Origin: Conus ventricosus
Lineage: Eukaryota; Mollusca; Gastropoda; Neogastropoda; Conidae
DNA length: 64,000 nt
Direction: 5' to 3'
Assembly (NCBI GenBank): GCA_018398815.1
Contig: CM031615.1
Coordinates: forward strand, 58,880,514 to 58,944,513
The position numbers and the translations under genes were made by a program. The notes beneath the pieces are model-generated. The model ran no database searches, was not told the origin of the DNA, and saw only the letters and a list, made by a program, of their open reading frames with translations. Shown here one piece after another: positions 12,900 to 26,334 of this stretch. Every line of letters begins with the position of its first letter. Position 1 is the first letter of the stretch.

Positions 12900-13793
12900 T
12901 GGAAGTCAAACTGAACGGTTAGGTTTCTCCCAAAAATATAGACTTTAAACTTGTTGAAATATTTTGCACATGTGAAGAATTGCTCCTCAGGTCGTGCATC
13001 ATTTCCACGGATAGAATGGCTGTTCCGACAAGATTTCACTCTTAAAAGTTCATGTAGATTTATTGCTTATATATGTGCGGCCACTCCCAGTCGACACAAG
13101 TGTGGTATAAATTTGTTAGGCTTAGGATTAGGTTAATGGTTTGGGTAGGACCGAATTAAGGTTATGGTTCCCCAGTTTTACCAGTGTGTTTTGTGTGAGG
13201 GGTGGAAGGTAGAACAGCCCATTTCCCTGATGTCTCAGAAATATTGACTGTATCTTTGCCACTGTCTATTTGTTATATCACAGATATTGGCAGAACATGA
13301 CACCAGTGACGGCTCATGCATCATGCTGTGAGAGAGCATATATATAGATAAAACAAGTATTAAGAGGATTATTTTAGGCTTTTTAAACCTACTGATCTAT
13401 ATATATATATATATATATCTTCTTCCTGCTAGACTGGTTCACTCAAAAACAAGGTCACCAGCGCACATGTTAAAAAGTAAAACAAAATAAAATAAAGTGT
13501 GACTCGGCCTGTTGGCCCCTGGAGCAAAATTTGACAACAAGGGTCTCGCACGATATTCAAAAAGTTAAAAGCAATGGCCAGATTCAGGCCCAGGTAACCA
13601 TAAAATATCTGAGGAAGTTAAAACAGAAAAGTCGTCAATGTGCAGATCTCAAGACTGTGGTATCAATTTGATTTTTAAATGAGACTGCATTTGTGGCAAT
13701 CTTGATGGCACCCCCGGCAGTGAGTTACACAGCCGTAACAGAACTAGGATAAAATGAATGACATAAGTGGCTGTCAATATTTGATGCAGGTAT

Positions 13794-13840
<47 letters not shown>

Positions 13841-14609
13841 TATATATATTATTTTCCATGTATAGTTATTGAATTAAACGAACACAGCTTTTTGTCTGTC
13901 ATGAATTACAGATAGATCTCATCCATGATTTATTTTCTTGGCAGACAAGACTGTGAACCCTAATGCCGTAAACTGAGTATATTTTTTTCCCAAATTCAAT
14001 ACTGATGGTTTTCAGAGGTGGGGGGAGGGAAGGGGGGTGGGGAGGAGAGGGGGGGTGGGGGTGGGTATTAAGGGACTGACATTGCATAACACTATGCAGG
14101 GTTTTCATGCTTATGCTTTGTCATTTTGTGTGATCCTGATAGCACAGTTCAATATATGAAATTAATGAAACATGATCAAGAAAGAGCTCAGCCAGTAATG
14201 TGAAATATCAAGAGTTACAGGTTGCTAACACAATAAAGCCCTGTCTTAAGATAAATAAAGTAGGAATTTCTATGCAGCTCAGTCTAATAAACAGTTTCTG
14301 CAGACTGTAGTTTAGTATAGCGGTCTTCCCCCTTTTTCCTTTCCTTTCCCCCTCAAATCATCTCCTTTCCTGTTCCAACCCTCTTTCAGAACCAGTGTTT
14401 CAGTGTGTAAACTCCATCACACTGTGTATTCATCGCTATAATTATCAGTACCAGACACCTGCCAAAAGAATTAAAATCTGTCCCTCCAGAGGCTGTCCTC
14501 AAAACCTGGAATGGAGGTATTCATACCCTTTGAAGTTAGAAGCAAGAGGCTGACGTTATACCCATTAAAAAGAAAAAAATCCTGTTCGTGCACGTCAGTG
14601 GGCACACAG

Positions 14610-14674
<65 letters not shown>

Positions 14675-16320
14675 GAGAGAGAGATAAAATAAAGAAAGAG
14701 TGAAGAAAAAGGGTAGGAGAGGCAGAGGGGGAAAGGGACAGAGAGAATCTTGAGCCTGTGTGTGTGTGTGTGTATTTGAGACGTTCAAGTAGATATGATT
14801 TGCATAGCCTGGTGCGCATGCATGCATGCATGCATATCTTTGCATACTGTGCGTGTGTGTGTGTGTATATGTGTGTGTGAGTACAGTAACACAGAATCTC
14901 GCTGGTTATTTGTTCATTAAAATCATTGCGACATATTTTACTTATAAATTTGCCAGTTAAAATTAGAAAAGTTTATGCCTTTTTATTCAGTGATTTGAAT
15001 TTCAATAACATTTGTTACAGATTTGACCAATGAATTGACTTGGAATTTGTATTGAAACATCAGCTGGGGAAATGCAGTGATAAGTAATGGTTACACTTAC
15101 AGCCCAGGATGTCATGGATTAAAGTCTCATTAGATCCAATTATTTGTGGGACTTTTCATTCATGGCTGGTATGGTGGTGTTGTTCAGTGCTGTCAGCTCC
15201 TGTTGGAAGACTGGAACTGAAAACTACGTAGCTGAGTTTCAAGCTCTTAATGAACCAATGGATGCGCCTCTGAGAGCGTTGCTCAGATGTTCTGATTAAT
15301 TCTGCAAATACTCAATTCTTATATTTTGTTGAGGGTTGAAATTTATGTGCAGTGAAACCAATTTAGTGCAACTGCAAGTAGCAGGGTATCCCTTTTGTGT
15401 CATTTCAGATTTTCTTTCGCATAGTTGATTATCATCTAAAGTAAAACCAGGTTCTGTGTGAGTGTGTCCCTTCCTGCCTAGCTGTCAAGGTGGCTGCAGG
15501 TGCTTTCTCTCCTCATTTATGCCTGTGGTCTGTATGTGTCAAAGCCTTTGGTGTGGACAAGCTCATAGGGACTAGTTGATTTGACGATGCGGCTCCCGCA
15601 GTTGGAGTATGCTCACATCGCGTCGGTTTTGTGACCAGAAGAAGTATGGTTGTCAGTTGTGGGCTTGTTTAACCGAGTCCTGCATATGTACTGGGTTAGA
15701 TAGGAGAGCTGCAGTACCAAAGTTATCTGGCAGCAGTGCAACGCGTCCTTTGATCTGCTGCCTTGTCATTTTATGTTGCCGTTATTTCTTTTATTGCCCT
15801 GCATGGCCTGCTGTTGCTGTGGTAAGGACAGGACAAGCCCAGGTGTGGCTTTCAGTTTGTGTAGGCAGGTGGAGTGAGTGGCATGGAAGTAATGCCACCG
15901 ATGTGAAAAGGTGCTGAAGATGACAGGTGAAAAAGTAACATGGTATTATAGGAATTAGAGAACATAAAGTATTTCAAACATTTTTGTTATTATTTTGGAT
16001 GTGATCTTCTGATCTTGTTTATGATAATAAGATTTTTTAAAGAATAATTCTTAGTGAGTCCGCAAAAACAGACAAACAAAACCCCAACAACCCCATGACC
16101 ATGCTGTTTGACTATCCTCTAACCCTTCTCTTTTCTCCCCATCTTTATGTGTAGCCACTATTAATACCACAACTACTATCATCATATTACCATTTGAAAG
16201 TAGTGGTAATCCTATCTTTGTTTTTAAAAAAAATATTTCAATCATCATCATCATCGTCATTATTATAATTACTAATATTGTGATCATTATTATCATGATC
16301 ATCATCATTAACTCCCTTTG
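12900..16320. other. Mostly unannotated AT-rich stretch with microsatellites
   Basis: No supported gene. It contains (AT)n at 13401-13418 and 13797-13850, (GT)n at 14611-14668 and around 14757-14872, and ATG/ATC trinucleotide-rich sequence at 16235-16310. The missing first phosphatase exon could lie here or further upstream; none was recognised. Confidence 0.6.
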
Positions 16321-16324
16321 TCCC

Positions 16325-16560
16325 CTTCCCAATGACATCGTTTTCATTCATGCCCATCTTGCACTAAATATGAGAAAATACATGAAAGCTCGTTCTTTGT
16401 TTTCATTGTCTTGAACGTTGTATATCTTTCCTGAAGAAGACTTTTAAAGTGGTCGAAATGCGTCGGTTTTTTTTTGTCTTGTAACTTGTTTGTATTTGTT
16501 TTTGGCAGGCTCACTGAGAATTGTTCTAAAAATATGTTTCAATTTCCACCCACAGTCACC
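16325..16560 (+). repeat. Dispersed repeat with CTGAAGAAGAC-stem-GAAA motif, copy A
   Basis: The core at 16431-16464 is CTGAAGAAGAC, a short stem-loop, GTCGAAATGCGTC. The flanking 200 bp resemble 58868-59060 (TTCATTTTCGTTGTC-like before, TTTTGTCTTGT-like after). It may be a SINE-like or Penelope-like terminal fragment. Confidence 0.6.
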
Positions 16561-16628
16561 CCACTTTGAAACTAACATGTTCATAAATATACTATTTATA
16601 CTAGTTTTATACTATTTGCATAATGCCT

Positions 16629-17155
16629 TTAAACAGTAAACAAGTGGGGTATGTTTTGCTCCCATAAGGAAACCTAACACAGAGTAACTTTTATTCAAGA
16701 CTGGCACAAGCCTTTTTAACTTGAATAAAGTCAGACAAAATACATAGACGAACAATCTAATAGTGGGGGAATCTAATAGTGGGGGAAAAACAAGCGCAGG
16801 CCAACAACTGAACTGTCTAGCAAAGATTTGGACTTGAGGGCAGGGGAGAGGAGAGGGGAGTTTGAAGATGGAGAAACTGGGAAAATGAAATAAAAAAAAT
16901 AAAAAAAATACAAAAACAAAAAAAAAACCCTCCCCTCTCCTCTCCCCTCCCCTCAAGTCCAAATCTTTGCCAGACAGTTCAGTTGTTGGCCTGCGCTTGT
17001 TTTTTCCCCCACTATTAGATTGTTCGTCTATGTATTTTGTCTGACTTTATTCAAGTTAAAAGGGCTGTGCCAGTCTTGAATAAAAGTTACTCTGTGTTAG
17101 GTTTCCTTATGGGAGCAAAACATACCCAACTTGTTTACTGTTTATCGTTTACTGT
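16629..17155. repeat. Large inverted repeat (about 230-bp arms)
   Basis: The left arm 16629-16865 (AACAGTAAACAAGTGGGGTA onward) is the reverse complement of 16928-17150 with few differences. The loop is about 60 bp and A-rich. Shared landmarks are CAGGCCAACAACTGAACTG and its complement. The A-rich loop separates complementary GGGGAG and CTCCCC blocks. Confidence 0.82.
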
Positions 17156-17372
17156 TCCCTACCTCATTTCATTTCCAATAATGCCTTTAGTTTTTCAGCA
17201 ACTTTTTTCCTCCCCACACTTTCGTTTCGTTGCATTTACTACTCTTTGCTGGCTGCTTTGAGGGTGCTATTGGATTCTTTTTTGCACCCTTGGTGGTGAG
17301 AGAACACCGCAGTATTATGGACTGCGGTGTGTCTCTATTTGACGCCATGAGCGCAGACACAACCAGCCGTGT

Positions 17373-17415
17373 CTCCCTGATGAGTTCCGACCCAGGCCGA
17401 CGAAAGGCCTCGGAG
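17373..17415 (+). ncRNA. Hammerhead-like core motif
   Basis: CTGATGA (17377-17383) and GAAA (17402-17405) are the conserved hammerhead core. CTCC (17373-17376) can pair with GGAG (17412-17415) as stem I. The short A-GGCC-TC after GAAA gives a minimal helix III with cleavage expected after C17411. Stem II (GTT...GAC plus CC/GG) is imperfect. Such minimal type I hammerheads are known in Penelope-like elements. A perfect 10-bp hairpin lies upstream at 17304-17330. Confidence 0.4.
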
Positions 17416-17549
17416 CAGCAATACAAATATATCTGCCTTCAAAAGGGATTGCGATGGTTCCCTTATGCAGCTAGTAAAGAGTTTTCATATCTGTAACATA
17501 TTTTTTAATTTCATGTTCCCAGTTTCTCCATCTTCAAACACCCCCCCCC

Positions 17550-17800
17550 CCCCCTCCTTAAGTCCAGATCTTTGCCAAGTCATTATTATGAAGACAGTTC
17601 AGTTGTTGGCCTGCGCTTGTTTTTTTCCTCCACTATTAGATTGTTCATCTATGTATTTGTCTGACTTTATTCAAGTTTAAAAGGCTGTGCCAGTCTTGAA
17701 TAAAAGTTATTCTGTGTTTGGTTTTCTTATGGGAGCAAAAAATACCCCACTTGTTTACTGTTTATCATTTACTGTTCCCTGCTGCATTTCATTTCCGATT
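17550..17800 (+). repeat. Third (direct) copy of the 16.9-17.2 kb repeat
   Basis: CAGTTCAGTTGTTGGCCTGC through TTTACTGTTCCCTGC repeats the right arm at 16970-17160 with small changes. The similarity extends to GCATTTCATTTCC, ending about 25 bp before the acceptor of phosphatase exon 17826. Confidence 0.85.
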
Positions 17801-17825
17801 ATTTCATAAATGTTTTCATTGCTAG

Positions 17826-17934
17826 ATTCTTCGAGAAGAGCAGATTCAGAACAAGAACGAAGACCGCTTTTCGACAGAAGATGGCAGGAAAGAAGTCAAC
17901 TTAAAGAAGAACAGATACAAGGACATTCTGCCAC
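17826..17934 (+). CDS. PTPN12: PTP exon: N-terminal helix and pTyr-recognition loop
   Basis: The sequence reads [15 protein letters not shown] and then [13 protein letters not shown]. The KNRY tyrosine is the phosphotyrosine-packing residue of classical PTPs. The acceptor is gctag at 17825 and the donor is GTAAGG at 17935. The exon has 36 codons plus one base, which matches the length of the equivalent human PTPN12 segment (RLRR...DILP). It is intact. No upstream coding exon with a start methionine was recognised. Confidence 0.9.
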
Positions 17935-18333
17935 GTAAGGACACACAGTTTTGTGAAGGATTCTGTTAAAAGTGTGAATGACATTTTTTCTTTTTGTATG
18001 TGACATGTCCCATCATTGTTTGCAGTACCATACATTTGTTATCATTTACCTCTTCAGTCATTGCAGCAAGGAAACTGTACATTTTCAGACATAGTCCTGA
18101 TTTGATTGTGACTTTGTTTTGTAAAATTGTGTGTGTGTGTGTGTATGTGTGTGTGTGTGTGTATATGTGTGTGTGTGGTGTGTGTTGTGTGTGTGTTGTG
18201 TGTGTGTGTGAGTATACCATGTGTGTTTGTGTGTGCAATGTGCTTACAAAGGAGAAGAGAGGGATGTGTGTGTAAGTGTGTGTGTGTAAGTGTGTAAGTG
18301 TGTGTGTGTGTAAGTGTGTAAGTGTGTGTGTAA

Positions 18334-18374
<41 letters not shown>

Positions 18375-18736
18375 GGAGGGAAAGAGAGAGAGAGGGAAGG
18401 TAAGTTTTGGTGTATAACTACGAGAGGTGGGATGTGGTAAATTTTTCTTGTTGTAAAATGGAAAAATGTAAGGATTATGTGCATAAGGGAAAGGTAGCAT
18501 TGCTTCCTATAAATATAACTATTTTTTGTTGTTTCTGACAGGAAAGAAAGGAATCACTTTCTTTAGCAGGCTTCAAAAATAGAAGGCAGATCTAGTTGAT
18601 GAGATTAGTTGAAATCTCAACTAAGCAGTTCATTTTCGCACTAAGCAGTGCTTTGGTGAGAATAATGACATAATTCTTGTCTTACATGCAGATGACAATG
18701 TCCTGCAAAGCCTGCTTTTTCCCACTTAGTACACAC

Positions 18737-18771
<35 letters not shown>

Positions 18772-20798
18772 ATTCCTCATCCCTACCCCCGATCCCCTCT
18801 TCCGCCCTGTCCCCCAACCCTTTGTTTGCTATTTTGAAACTTTTCTTTGTAAGATTGTGGAAATGTTTCATGTTATTTCTCTGGAGTGAAGTCTTCAGAG
18901 GCAAAATGATGAATTTGGTGAATTGGGTACGAATTAGCAACTGAGCATACATGAGAGTGGATCTGACAATATATTGTTCAGAGGCTACTGTACATCTTCA
19001 GATATTAGTCTGTGAATCCAGCAGGGTTGTACCAGTTGTATCAGATTTGGGCACGATGAGTGTGAATGAGGAAATCGACCATAATTCAGATTATAATTAA
19101 ATAATTTAAATTTGAAAAGAGAGGGTTAGTTACTGCCAAGGACACAGGCAAACAGAGTGTAGGACTAGACACAATGCATTTCGACCTCTTGGGTCTTCTT
19201 CAGGTTAGGACAGTGACAGAGAACAAGAAACCACTTAGCTGCTATTACTACTAGCTGCTTCTCCTGTAATGACGGAGAACAAGAAACCTGCTATTACTAC
19301 TAGCTGCTTCTCCTGTAATGACGGAGAACAAGAAACCTGCTATTACTACTAGCTGCTTCTCCTGTAATGACGGAGAACAAGAAACCTGCTATTACTACTA
19401 GCTGCTTCTCCTGTAATGACGGAGAACAAGAAACCTGCTATTACTACTAGCTGCTTCTCCTGTAATGACGGAGAACAAGAAACCTGCTATTACTACTAGC
19501 TGCTTCTCCTGTAATGACGGAGAACAAGAAACCTGCTATTACTACTAGCTGCTTCTCCTGTAATGACAGAGAACAAGAAACCACTTAGCTGCTATTACTA
19601 CTAGCTGCTTCTCCTGTAATGACGGAGAACAAGAAACCTGCTATTACTACTAGCTGCTTCTCCTGTAATGACAGAGAACAAGAAACCACTTAGCTGCTAT
19701 TACTACTAGCTGCTTCTCCTGTAATGATGGAGAACTGAACAAGAAACCACTTAGCTGCTATTACTACTAGCTGCTTCTCCTGTAATGACAGAGAACAAGA
19801 AACCACTTAGCTGCTATTACTACTAGCTGCTTCTCCTGTAATGACAGAGAACAAGAAACCACTTAGCTGCTATTGCTACTAGCTGCTTCTCCTGTAATGA
19901 CAGAGAACAAGAAACCACTTAGCTGCTATTACTACTAGCTGCTTCTCCTGTTATGACGGAGAACAAGAAACCACTTAGCTGCTATTACTACTAGCTGCTT
20001 CTCCTGTTCGTCTTGCGGTCGAAAATGGTAAATTTTTAAAGATCATTAGAGATGTGGTTAGAGATGTGTGCTGACAGCAAATTTTCAAAGTAGCCTGATG
20101 GCTTGTCAGTTTCAAAATCTGTTCACCTTGTATAAATTTGCTCTCACCTCAGGCGACTGAATTTGTTGAGAGCAGTGATGTATTACTTCTGTGGGGGAAA
20201 AAACTGCCATGCATTTCTCTCGCCGTTTTACACAGTGCATTGAACCTGCATACATTTTTTTTTTATTTATAGAAATGTACATTGTAAGAACAAGCCATTG
20301 CTAGCGCAGTTACGTTTTGTTCATTCTGCCCAATATTCCCCTGCCCAGCACATCCCCTCCCCTCCCTCCCCCTCCTCCCTCATTCTTGCTTTAGGACTAC
20401 CTGTGTCGTTTGTCAAACCTGTTTGAACATCGTAAGACTAGCGCTGTTGTAGTTATGTAAAGTCTTGAAAAATTCATAGTTGTGAGATTATTGATGTGAA
20501 AACTTTTAAATGTTCCTAAGACTTGCGGTTGTTTGGGTGTGGCTCTGCCGTAATGGACACATGAGTTGTCAGGGATTGCTGCAGCTTCATGTCTTCTGGC
20601 ATGTTTTACAGGATTGAGGGGTTCAAACCTGTTGAGTCCTTAGTGCCTATCCACAACTTCGGATTAGAGTACCCATAAGGATAGAATCATTATCATAGCA
20701 ATTTTTACATGGCGTGATTCTCTCGCACAGAACAATTTTATTTTAGAGCGCTTTACCGTTTACGTGAAAAAAAAAAAAAATCACGTCATAACACACAA

Positions 20799-20867
<69 letters not shown>

Positions 20868-22005
20868 CCTCTCTCTCTCTCTCCCCACAAACACACACAC
20901 ACATTCATGCACACAGCATGCACACATGCAGGCATGCATGCAGATACATACACAGTCAAGACACGCACGCTTGCACGCACGCATGCATGCATGCACGCAC
21001 GCACGCACACACACACACACATACACACATGTATAGATTCAAAGACACACACACATGTGAGCACAGAAAATGATGATACAACAATAAGGAATGTAGGGAC
21101 TACCCTTGCACAACTGAAGTGGTAGCCAGTATTTTTCTTTTTTAAGTGGGTTTTTAGTCTAGAAAGAATCAAGAAATGAGGAAGGCAGAAGGGAGTAGGG
21201 TGGCTGTTCCAGATTATATGCAGCACTTGGTAATAAATAAGTTTTATGTCTAAAGAAACATTTTTTTTTTTTGGGGGGGGTGGGGGGGGGTTGTGACATA
21301 TTTCATTGCTCGATTTGAGATAGGCTTCAGGTATGCGCGCTTCAAGAAGAGATCAGAGCTAAGCAGGGATGCTGCCTTTGAAATGCTAATAAGCCAGTTT
21401 GGCCAGTTTGTATTCTTTTCTTGCTTCTTCTGGAAGCTAGTGAAGCTACTTCAGCAGGTTTGTGGCGTGGTCAGTTTTCCGTTTGCTGAATATAAACTTG
21501 GAGCTGTATCGTGGACGCTAAGAAGGCGCTTGACTTAAGAAAGGGGAAGACACGCAAAATCTTTTCACAGTAGTGCAGCCTTAAAGGAACTAGAAAACCC
21601 AAGAGATGCGTAGAAGGGCACTGAGAGAGGTAAGAATGGATTGAACTAATTCTTTTTACAATGCAGAAAGTCATGTAGAAAGTCGACTAACAAGACAGAA
21701 TAAATGTGCTGATCAAAAGAAAGTCTTTCATCAAGACAGACACCCACGTGCCGTGCCGACGACTGAAAAGATATGGATTCTCAAGAAAAAGGTCAGAGGA
21801 TCATGCCTTGTCGCAGACAGGCGGGTGTAATTTACCAACATCAATAAGCTCAGTCTGGTTTTCATGCAAGTCTGTTTCGGTTTGTCAATGATGTGATGGC
21901 AGTTACGCAAAGTTCAGTCTGGCGGGTAAAATTAAAGAGAAATGAGCTGGAAGTGCGGCTTATGTAATCCTATGTCATCAGCACATTTGTGATGGTCATA
22001 GTAAT

Positions 22006-22040
<35 letters not shown>

Positions 22041-25000
22041 ATGAGACGTCCTGTGTATCGCCAGGTGTGATGGTCAAGTCATCTTTTTCGTATAATGCAG
22101 GCAGTGGTTGACTACTAGATGAAAAGGAAAGGGTTGAAATGTTCATGTTAAACATAAAAGACAAACGCAAGATAGTTTTTCTTCTTTCTTTGTCCGCTTC
22201 ATCATTTTGAAGTTTGTAGACTATAGGGGGTTTGCATAAGTTGAAGTTGCTTGGGGTAGTGTTGCTGGGCGGGGTTGGGGGGGGGGGGGGGGGGGGGGGG
22301 GGGAGGGGGGAGGGGGTCAGATTAGGGGGGGAGGGGGGGGACAGGGGGAGGGGGGTCAGATAGGGGGGGGACAGGGGGAGGAGGGGATCAAATTAGGGAT
22401 TTGAAGCCTCCAGGGTGGGGTGCTGAGGGCAACCTCAGCAGGAAGGCTGTTCCAGTCGGGTATGGTCCTGGGGAAGAAGGATTTCTGTCTATAGAGAGTC
22501 CTGCAGCTGGTAAGGTGGTATGCTGCTGGATGGGACCGTAGTTTTGGGTGAGTGCCGTGCACAGTAGCGACGGGCATTGTCCTGGAGACATGAACTGAAC
22601 CATGGTAGACAGGCCAGTGTGATGCCAAAGAGGCAACAGCGTAGTTAAAGAATATTATGATCATCCATATCACAAGCAGATGATTTGATCCAGAAAGGCA
22701 GTACCATCACAAGTTTATGATTCCATGCTTTTCAAGAAGTCAAGACCGTAGTGGATAGCAGGACCATTTCAATAGTGTGATACTGTAAGCTGATTTACTT
22801 GTCTCAGTCAGACCATTTTCATGAAGATGCTTAAAAAATGATAACAGATTGACCTTTACAGGTATAATTTTGTGAAATTAAAGAGAGGTTAGAAACAGGT
22901 CTGTGGGTTTTTCTGCTAATTGGCAGCAGATTTATTTTTCTTCATGAAGGGAAGTACAAGAGCATGCTGAAAAAAACTGTCAGCTGTGCCGGTAAGACGG
23001 CTGTGGCCGTATTAGAGTAGGGACAAAATTATTTGTTTGAGTTAACATCTGTATTGTTGGTAACAGTCTTTTTCCCCTAAACTATAGGGGTTTTTCCCCT
23101 AAACTATACAGGTTTTTCCCTAAATATTAGCCTCCTGGTTTCTTAAGATCAGGAGAAAACACAGGGGCATTTAAAAAAAAACAACCTACTGACTTATGTA
23201 TAAATTTAATTTACTATTTAGCAGTTGTGATTATTCTTTCAAAGGTGAAACATGATGCAATCTCCAGTATTTACCAGCTTTTTCCTAATTTGTGTAATAT
23301 TCCCCTGTATGTCCCGTTGCAGGTGATGACCGGCGATTTTAAACTGACAGAATTGAAGGGGAAAAGGGATTGGATTACACCCAATTATCTTTTATGATGT
23401 GAGTATAGATAATTCCAAGGATGAGCATTGAGTGCTTTGGTACTTACATGTCTGCTGACTAACTTGTCTTGATGGCCAGTGCGCTTGAAGTCAAGACTAA
23501 GTAATAAGGTGGCGGACTGGAAATTGTGTAATTGGAAATGATGTAGTTTGGAATCCAACTAGAAACAAAACAGCAGCAGTTTGTATTTAAAAGATAACTG
23601 AAGTGATGTTTTATTTTTTTAAATTGAGCAATGTGTGCCACCAAGCATGAAAATTGGTATATCACTGTTATTTCGGTGGATGATGATAAGTTGGTGAATA
23701 AAAGCTTGAAAAGTACAAGAGTACAGCCTTTACTTCATACCATTTTAATCCAGATTGACAGAACATTGACCATTGATTGACAAAACATTGCCCTTTATTG
23801 ACAAACGTTGACCACCCCTGTGATTTCAGCCATTGAAAGTTAAAAAAAAAAGTTAAGGGAGGTGATCTTTACTTCTATGTTTTAATCCACATTGACAAAG
23901 CATTGACCCCTCTTGTGGGCTTTAGCCAATGTGTCTTCTCAAAAAACCAGTACTTAGAGAAAAATTTCTCTCTGTGTTTTTAGTGTGTTTTCCCTACATT
24001 TGATTGTTTTGTTAATGTATCACAAAATTTGGCATATGTTTGGGGTTTTTCTGTGCCCGATTTGATTTAAATTGTATGCTCCCATTTGGATCAAGGGTAA
24101 ATCCTTTGAAAAATTTGGAAACAAAAACAAAATTTGGTCACGGGCCCATTCATTTTGTGAGAAAAAAAATTTTTTTTTTTTTTTTTAAATTGGAAAAACA
24201 AAAATGAACCCAGCAAGGCGGCAGTAAACAAATAATTAGAAAATAGTAGTTTGGGAGCCCCCCTTAAGTAAAATGCACTAAAGTACGTATTTTGGTTTTT
24301 TCTTGACGTTTTCCCAGAAGAAACTGATTTGCCCCAAAAAGAATTTATTGTGAAGTGATCTTTGTAAAAAATCAACATTTTCTGCATGTTGTACCATTTT
24401 CATTTGGTACTAAATTTACAAAGGGGTTTCTCCTATTTCCTGAAAAAAGGGGCTGTTGTTTTTTCCCTAAAGATTTCCCAATATTTAGTTGATGTTTTTA
24501 TCTGACCCATTTAAAAAGAAAGTTTTCGGGGGTTTGTGTATACTGTATCAAAAACATGAAAAACATGTACCCAAAAACTGGCCCAGAAAAGGGAAAAAAA
24601 ACAGTAAAATTTTTAAAACTTTTTTAATCTGTTTTAGTTATTTTCCAGTGAAAAATATGGTAACTTAATTCCAGCTTTTGGGACTTTAACCCCAAATTTT
24701 TTGTATTGAATCGATTTACACAGTGTTTAAGACAGGCAAAGTGAAAAAAAACATCGAAAGGCAGTTTTTAGGGGGTTTCACCCAGGGCATTGAACCACAC
24801 AGAATTAAGGAGGGAGAATACCAGAAAAAGCCCCGTTGAAAGGGGGGGGGATTTTGTATAAACCCTGACTGACTTTTTTTGGTTATGTGTGTAGGGGTTA
24901 AGGGGGGAGATTTTCCTTTGGGGGCGGAAGACTAGGGTGTCCATTTTGGGTTTTGGGAACCCTCACCATTTGTGAGGGACGCCCCGACTGCCTCGGGTTG

Positions 25001-26235
25001 TGTAATGTAAAGAAAAAAAAAGTGATTCAGAAAAAAACAGAACCTACCTCATGTCCCCCCACAGGAAATAAGTCAGCTAAGGGGGGCCCTTCTTGGTGAG
25101 GATACCCCTTGTCCACAGTTTTTTTTTTTTTTCCCCTTCAAAAATTATGACTTCTGCATTATGAAAGAAATCACTATTTTGACGTAATGAAAATGATCAT
25201 ATGAAAGAAAGTTATCATTCTCCACTGATGTGCTCTTTCTTGCGTCTGAAAAAACAGGGTGGAAAAGGCAATCCAAGGAAAAGATTAACCTGTGGTCAAA
25301 TTCAACACCTTGTTTGTTAAAGGAGAGAGTAGTTTAGGTGAAACAAACTGACCTTCCATTCCCAGCTGTGATTGGAAAGCAAGATGGAAAACTTCTGCGG
25401 AAGAAACTGTTGTACATGCCTGAGTCTTTTTCCTGTCCTGAGCAGGATATGTGGAGAAGTTTAAAACTAAAGGTGAACAAAAAAAGTAAGCAATTATGGA
25501 AACTTTACATGCATGATATGATTAAATAAAAGCACACACACAAAAGAAAAACACGTCAGTTCTGACCTGTAGTCTTAGCATGAAAAGTCTAGAGAGAAAG
25601 ATCATGAAAATGAATTGTAGGCGGAAAAAAAAAAATTAGTCTTGCAGAGTAGGATGTGAAGAGACCAAAAGACTACGAAAATTAGATCAAAGACTGGAAA
25701 GAAGGACTCAAAATAAAAAAAACACACAAAACAAGATCTTGAGTATTTGCAAATTTGATAGACTGTGCAAAACAGGCAGGTGACTTTTCAACACAGTCTT
25801 CCTCAGATGTGACAAGTTACAGACAAGCATCAGTCATAAGCAAAAACAGTACTTTCTTTTGGCTGTAAGGAGAGAAATAATAATGCATAACAGTAGGTAA
25901 GGTATGGTAAGGTAATGGTTGCTTATAGCCCAGCCGACCACAAAGGACCATATCAGGGCTATCATTATGTTAAAAGTGCATAGCATAACAGTAGAGAGAG
26001 AGGTTATAGGTAAGGTAAGGTAAGGTAATGTTGCTTATAGCCCAGCCGACCACAAAGGGCCATATCAGGGCTATCATTATGTTAAAAGTGCATAGCATAA
26101 CAGTAGAGAGGTTATAGGTAAGGTAAGGTAAAGTAATGTTGCCTATAGCCCAGCCGACCACAAAGGCCATATCAGGGCTGTCGCCATGTTAAAAGTGCAT
26201 AGCATAATAGTAGACAGAGAGGTTATAAAATGTAG

Positions 26236-26334
<99 letters not shown>

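Noticed and set aside
15609..15917. 102-codon ORF with Cys and Trp
   Set aside because: No recognisable domain, no splice sites in phase, and not adjacent to coding sequence.
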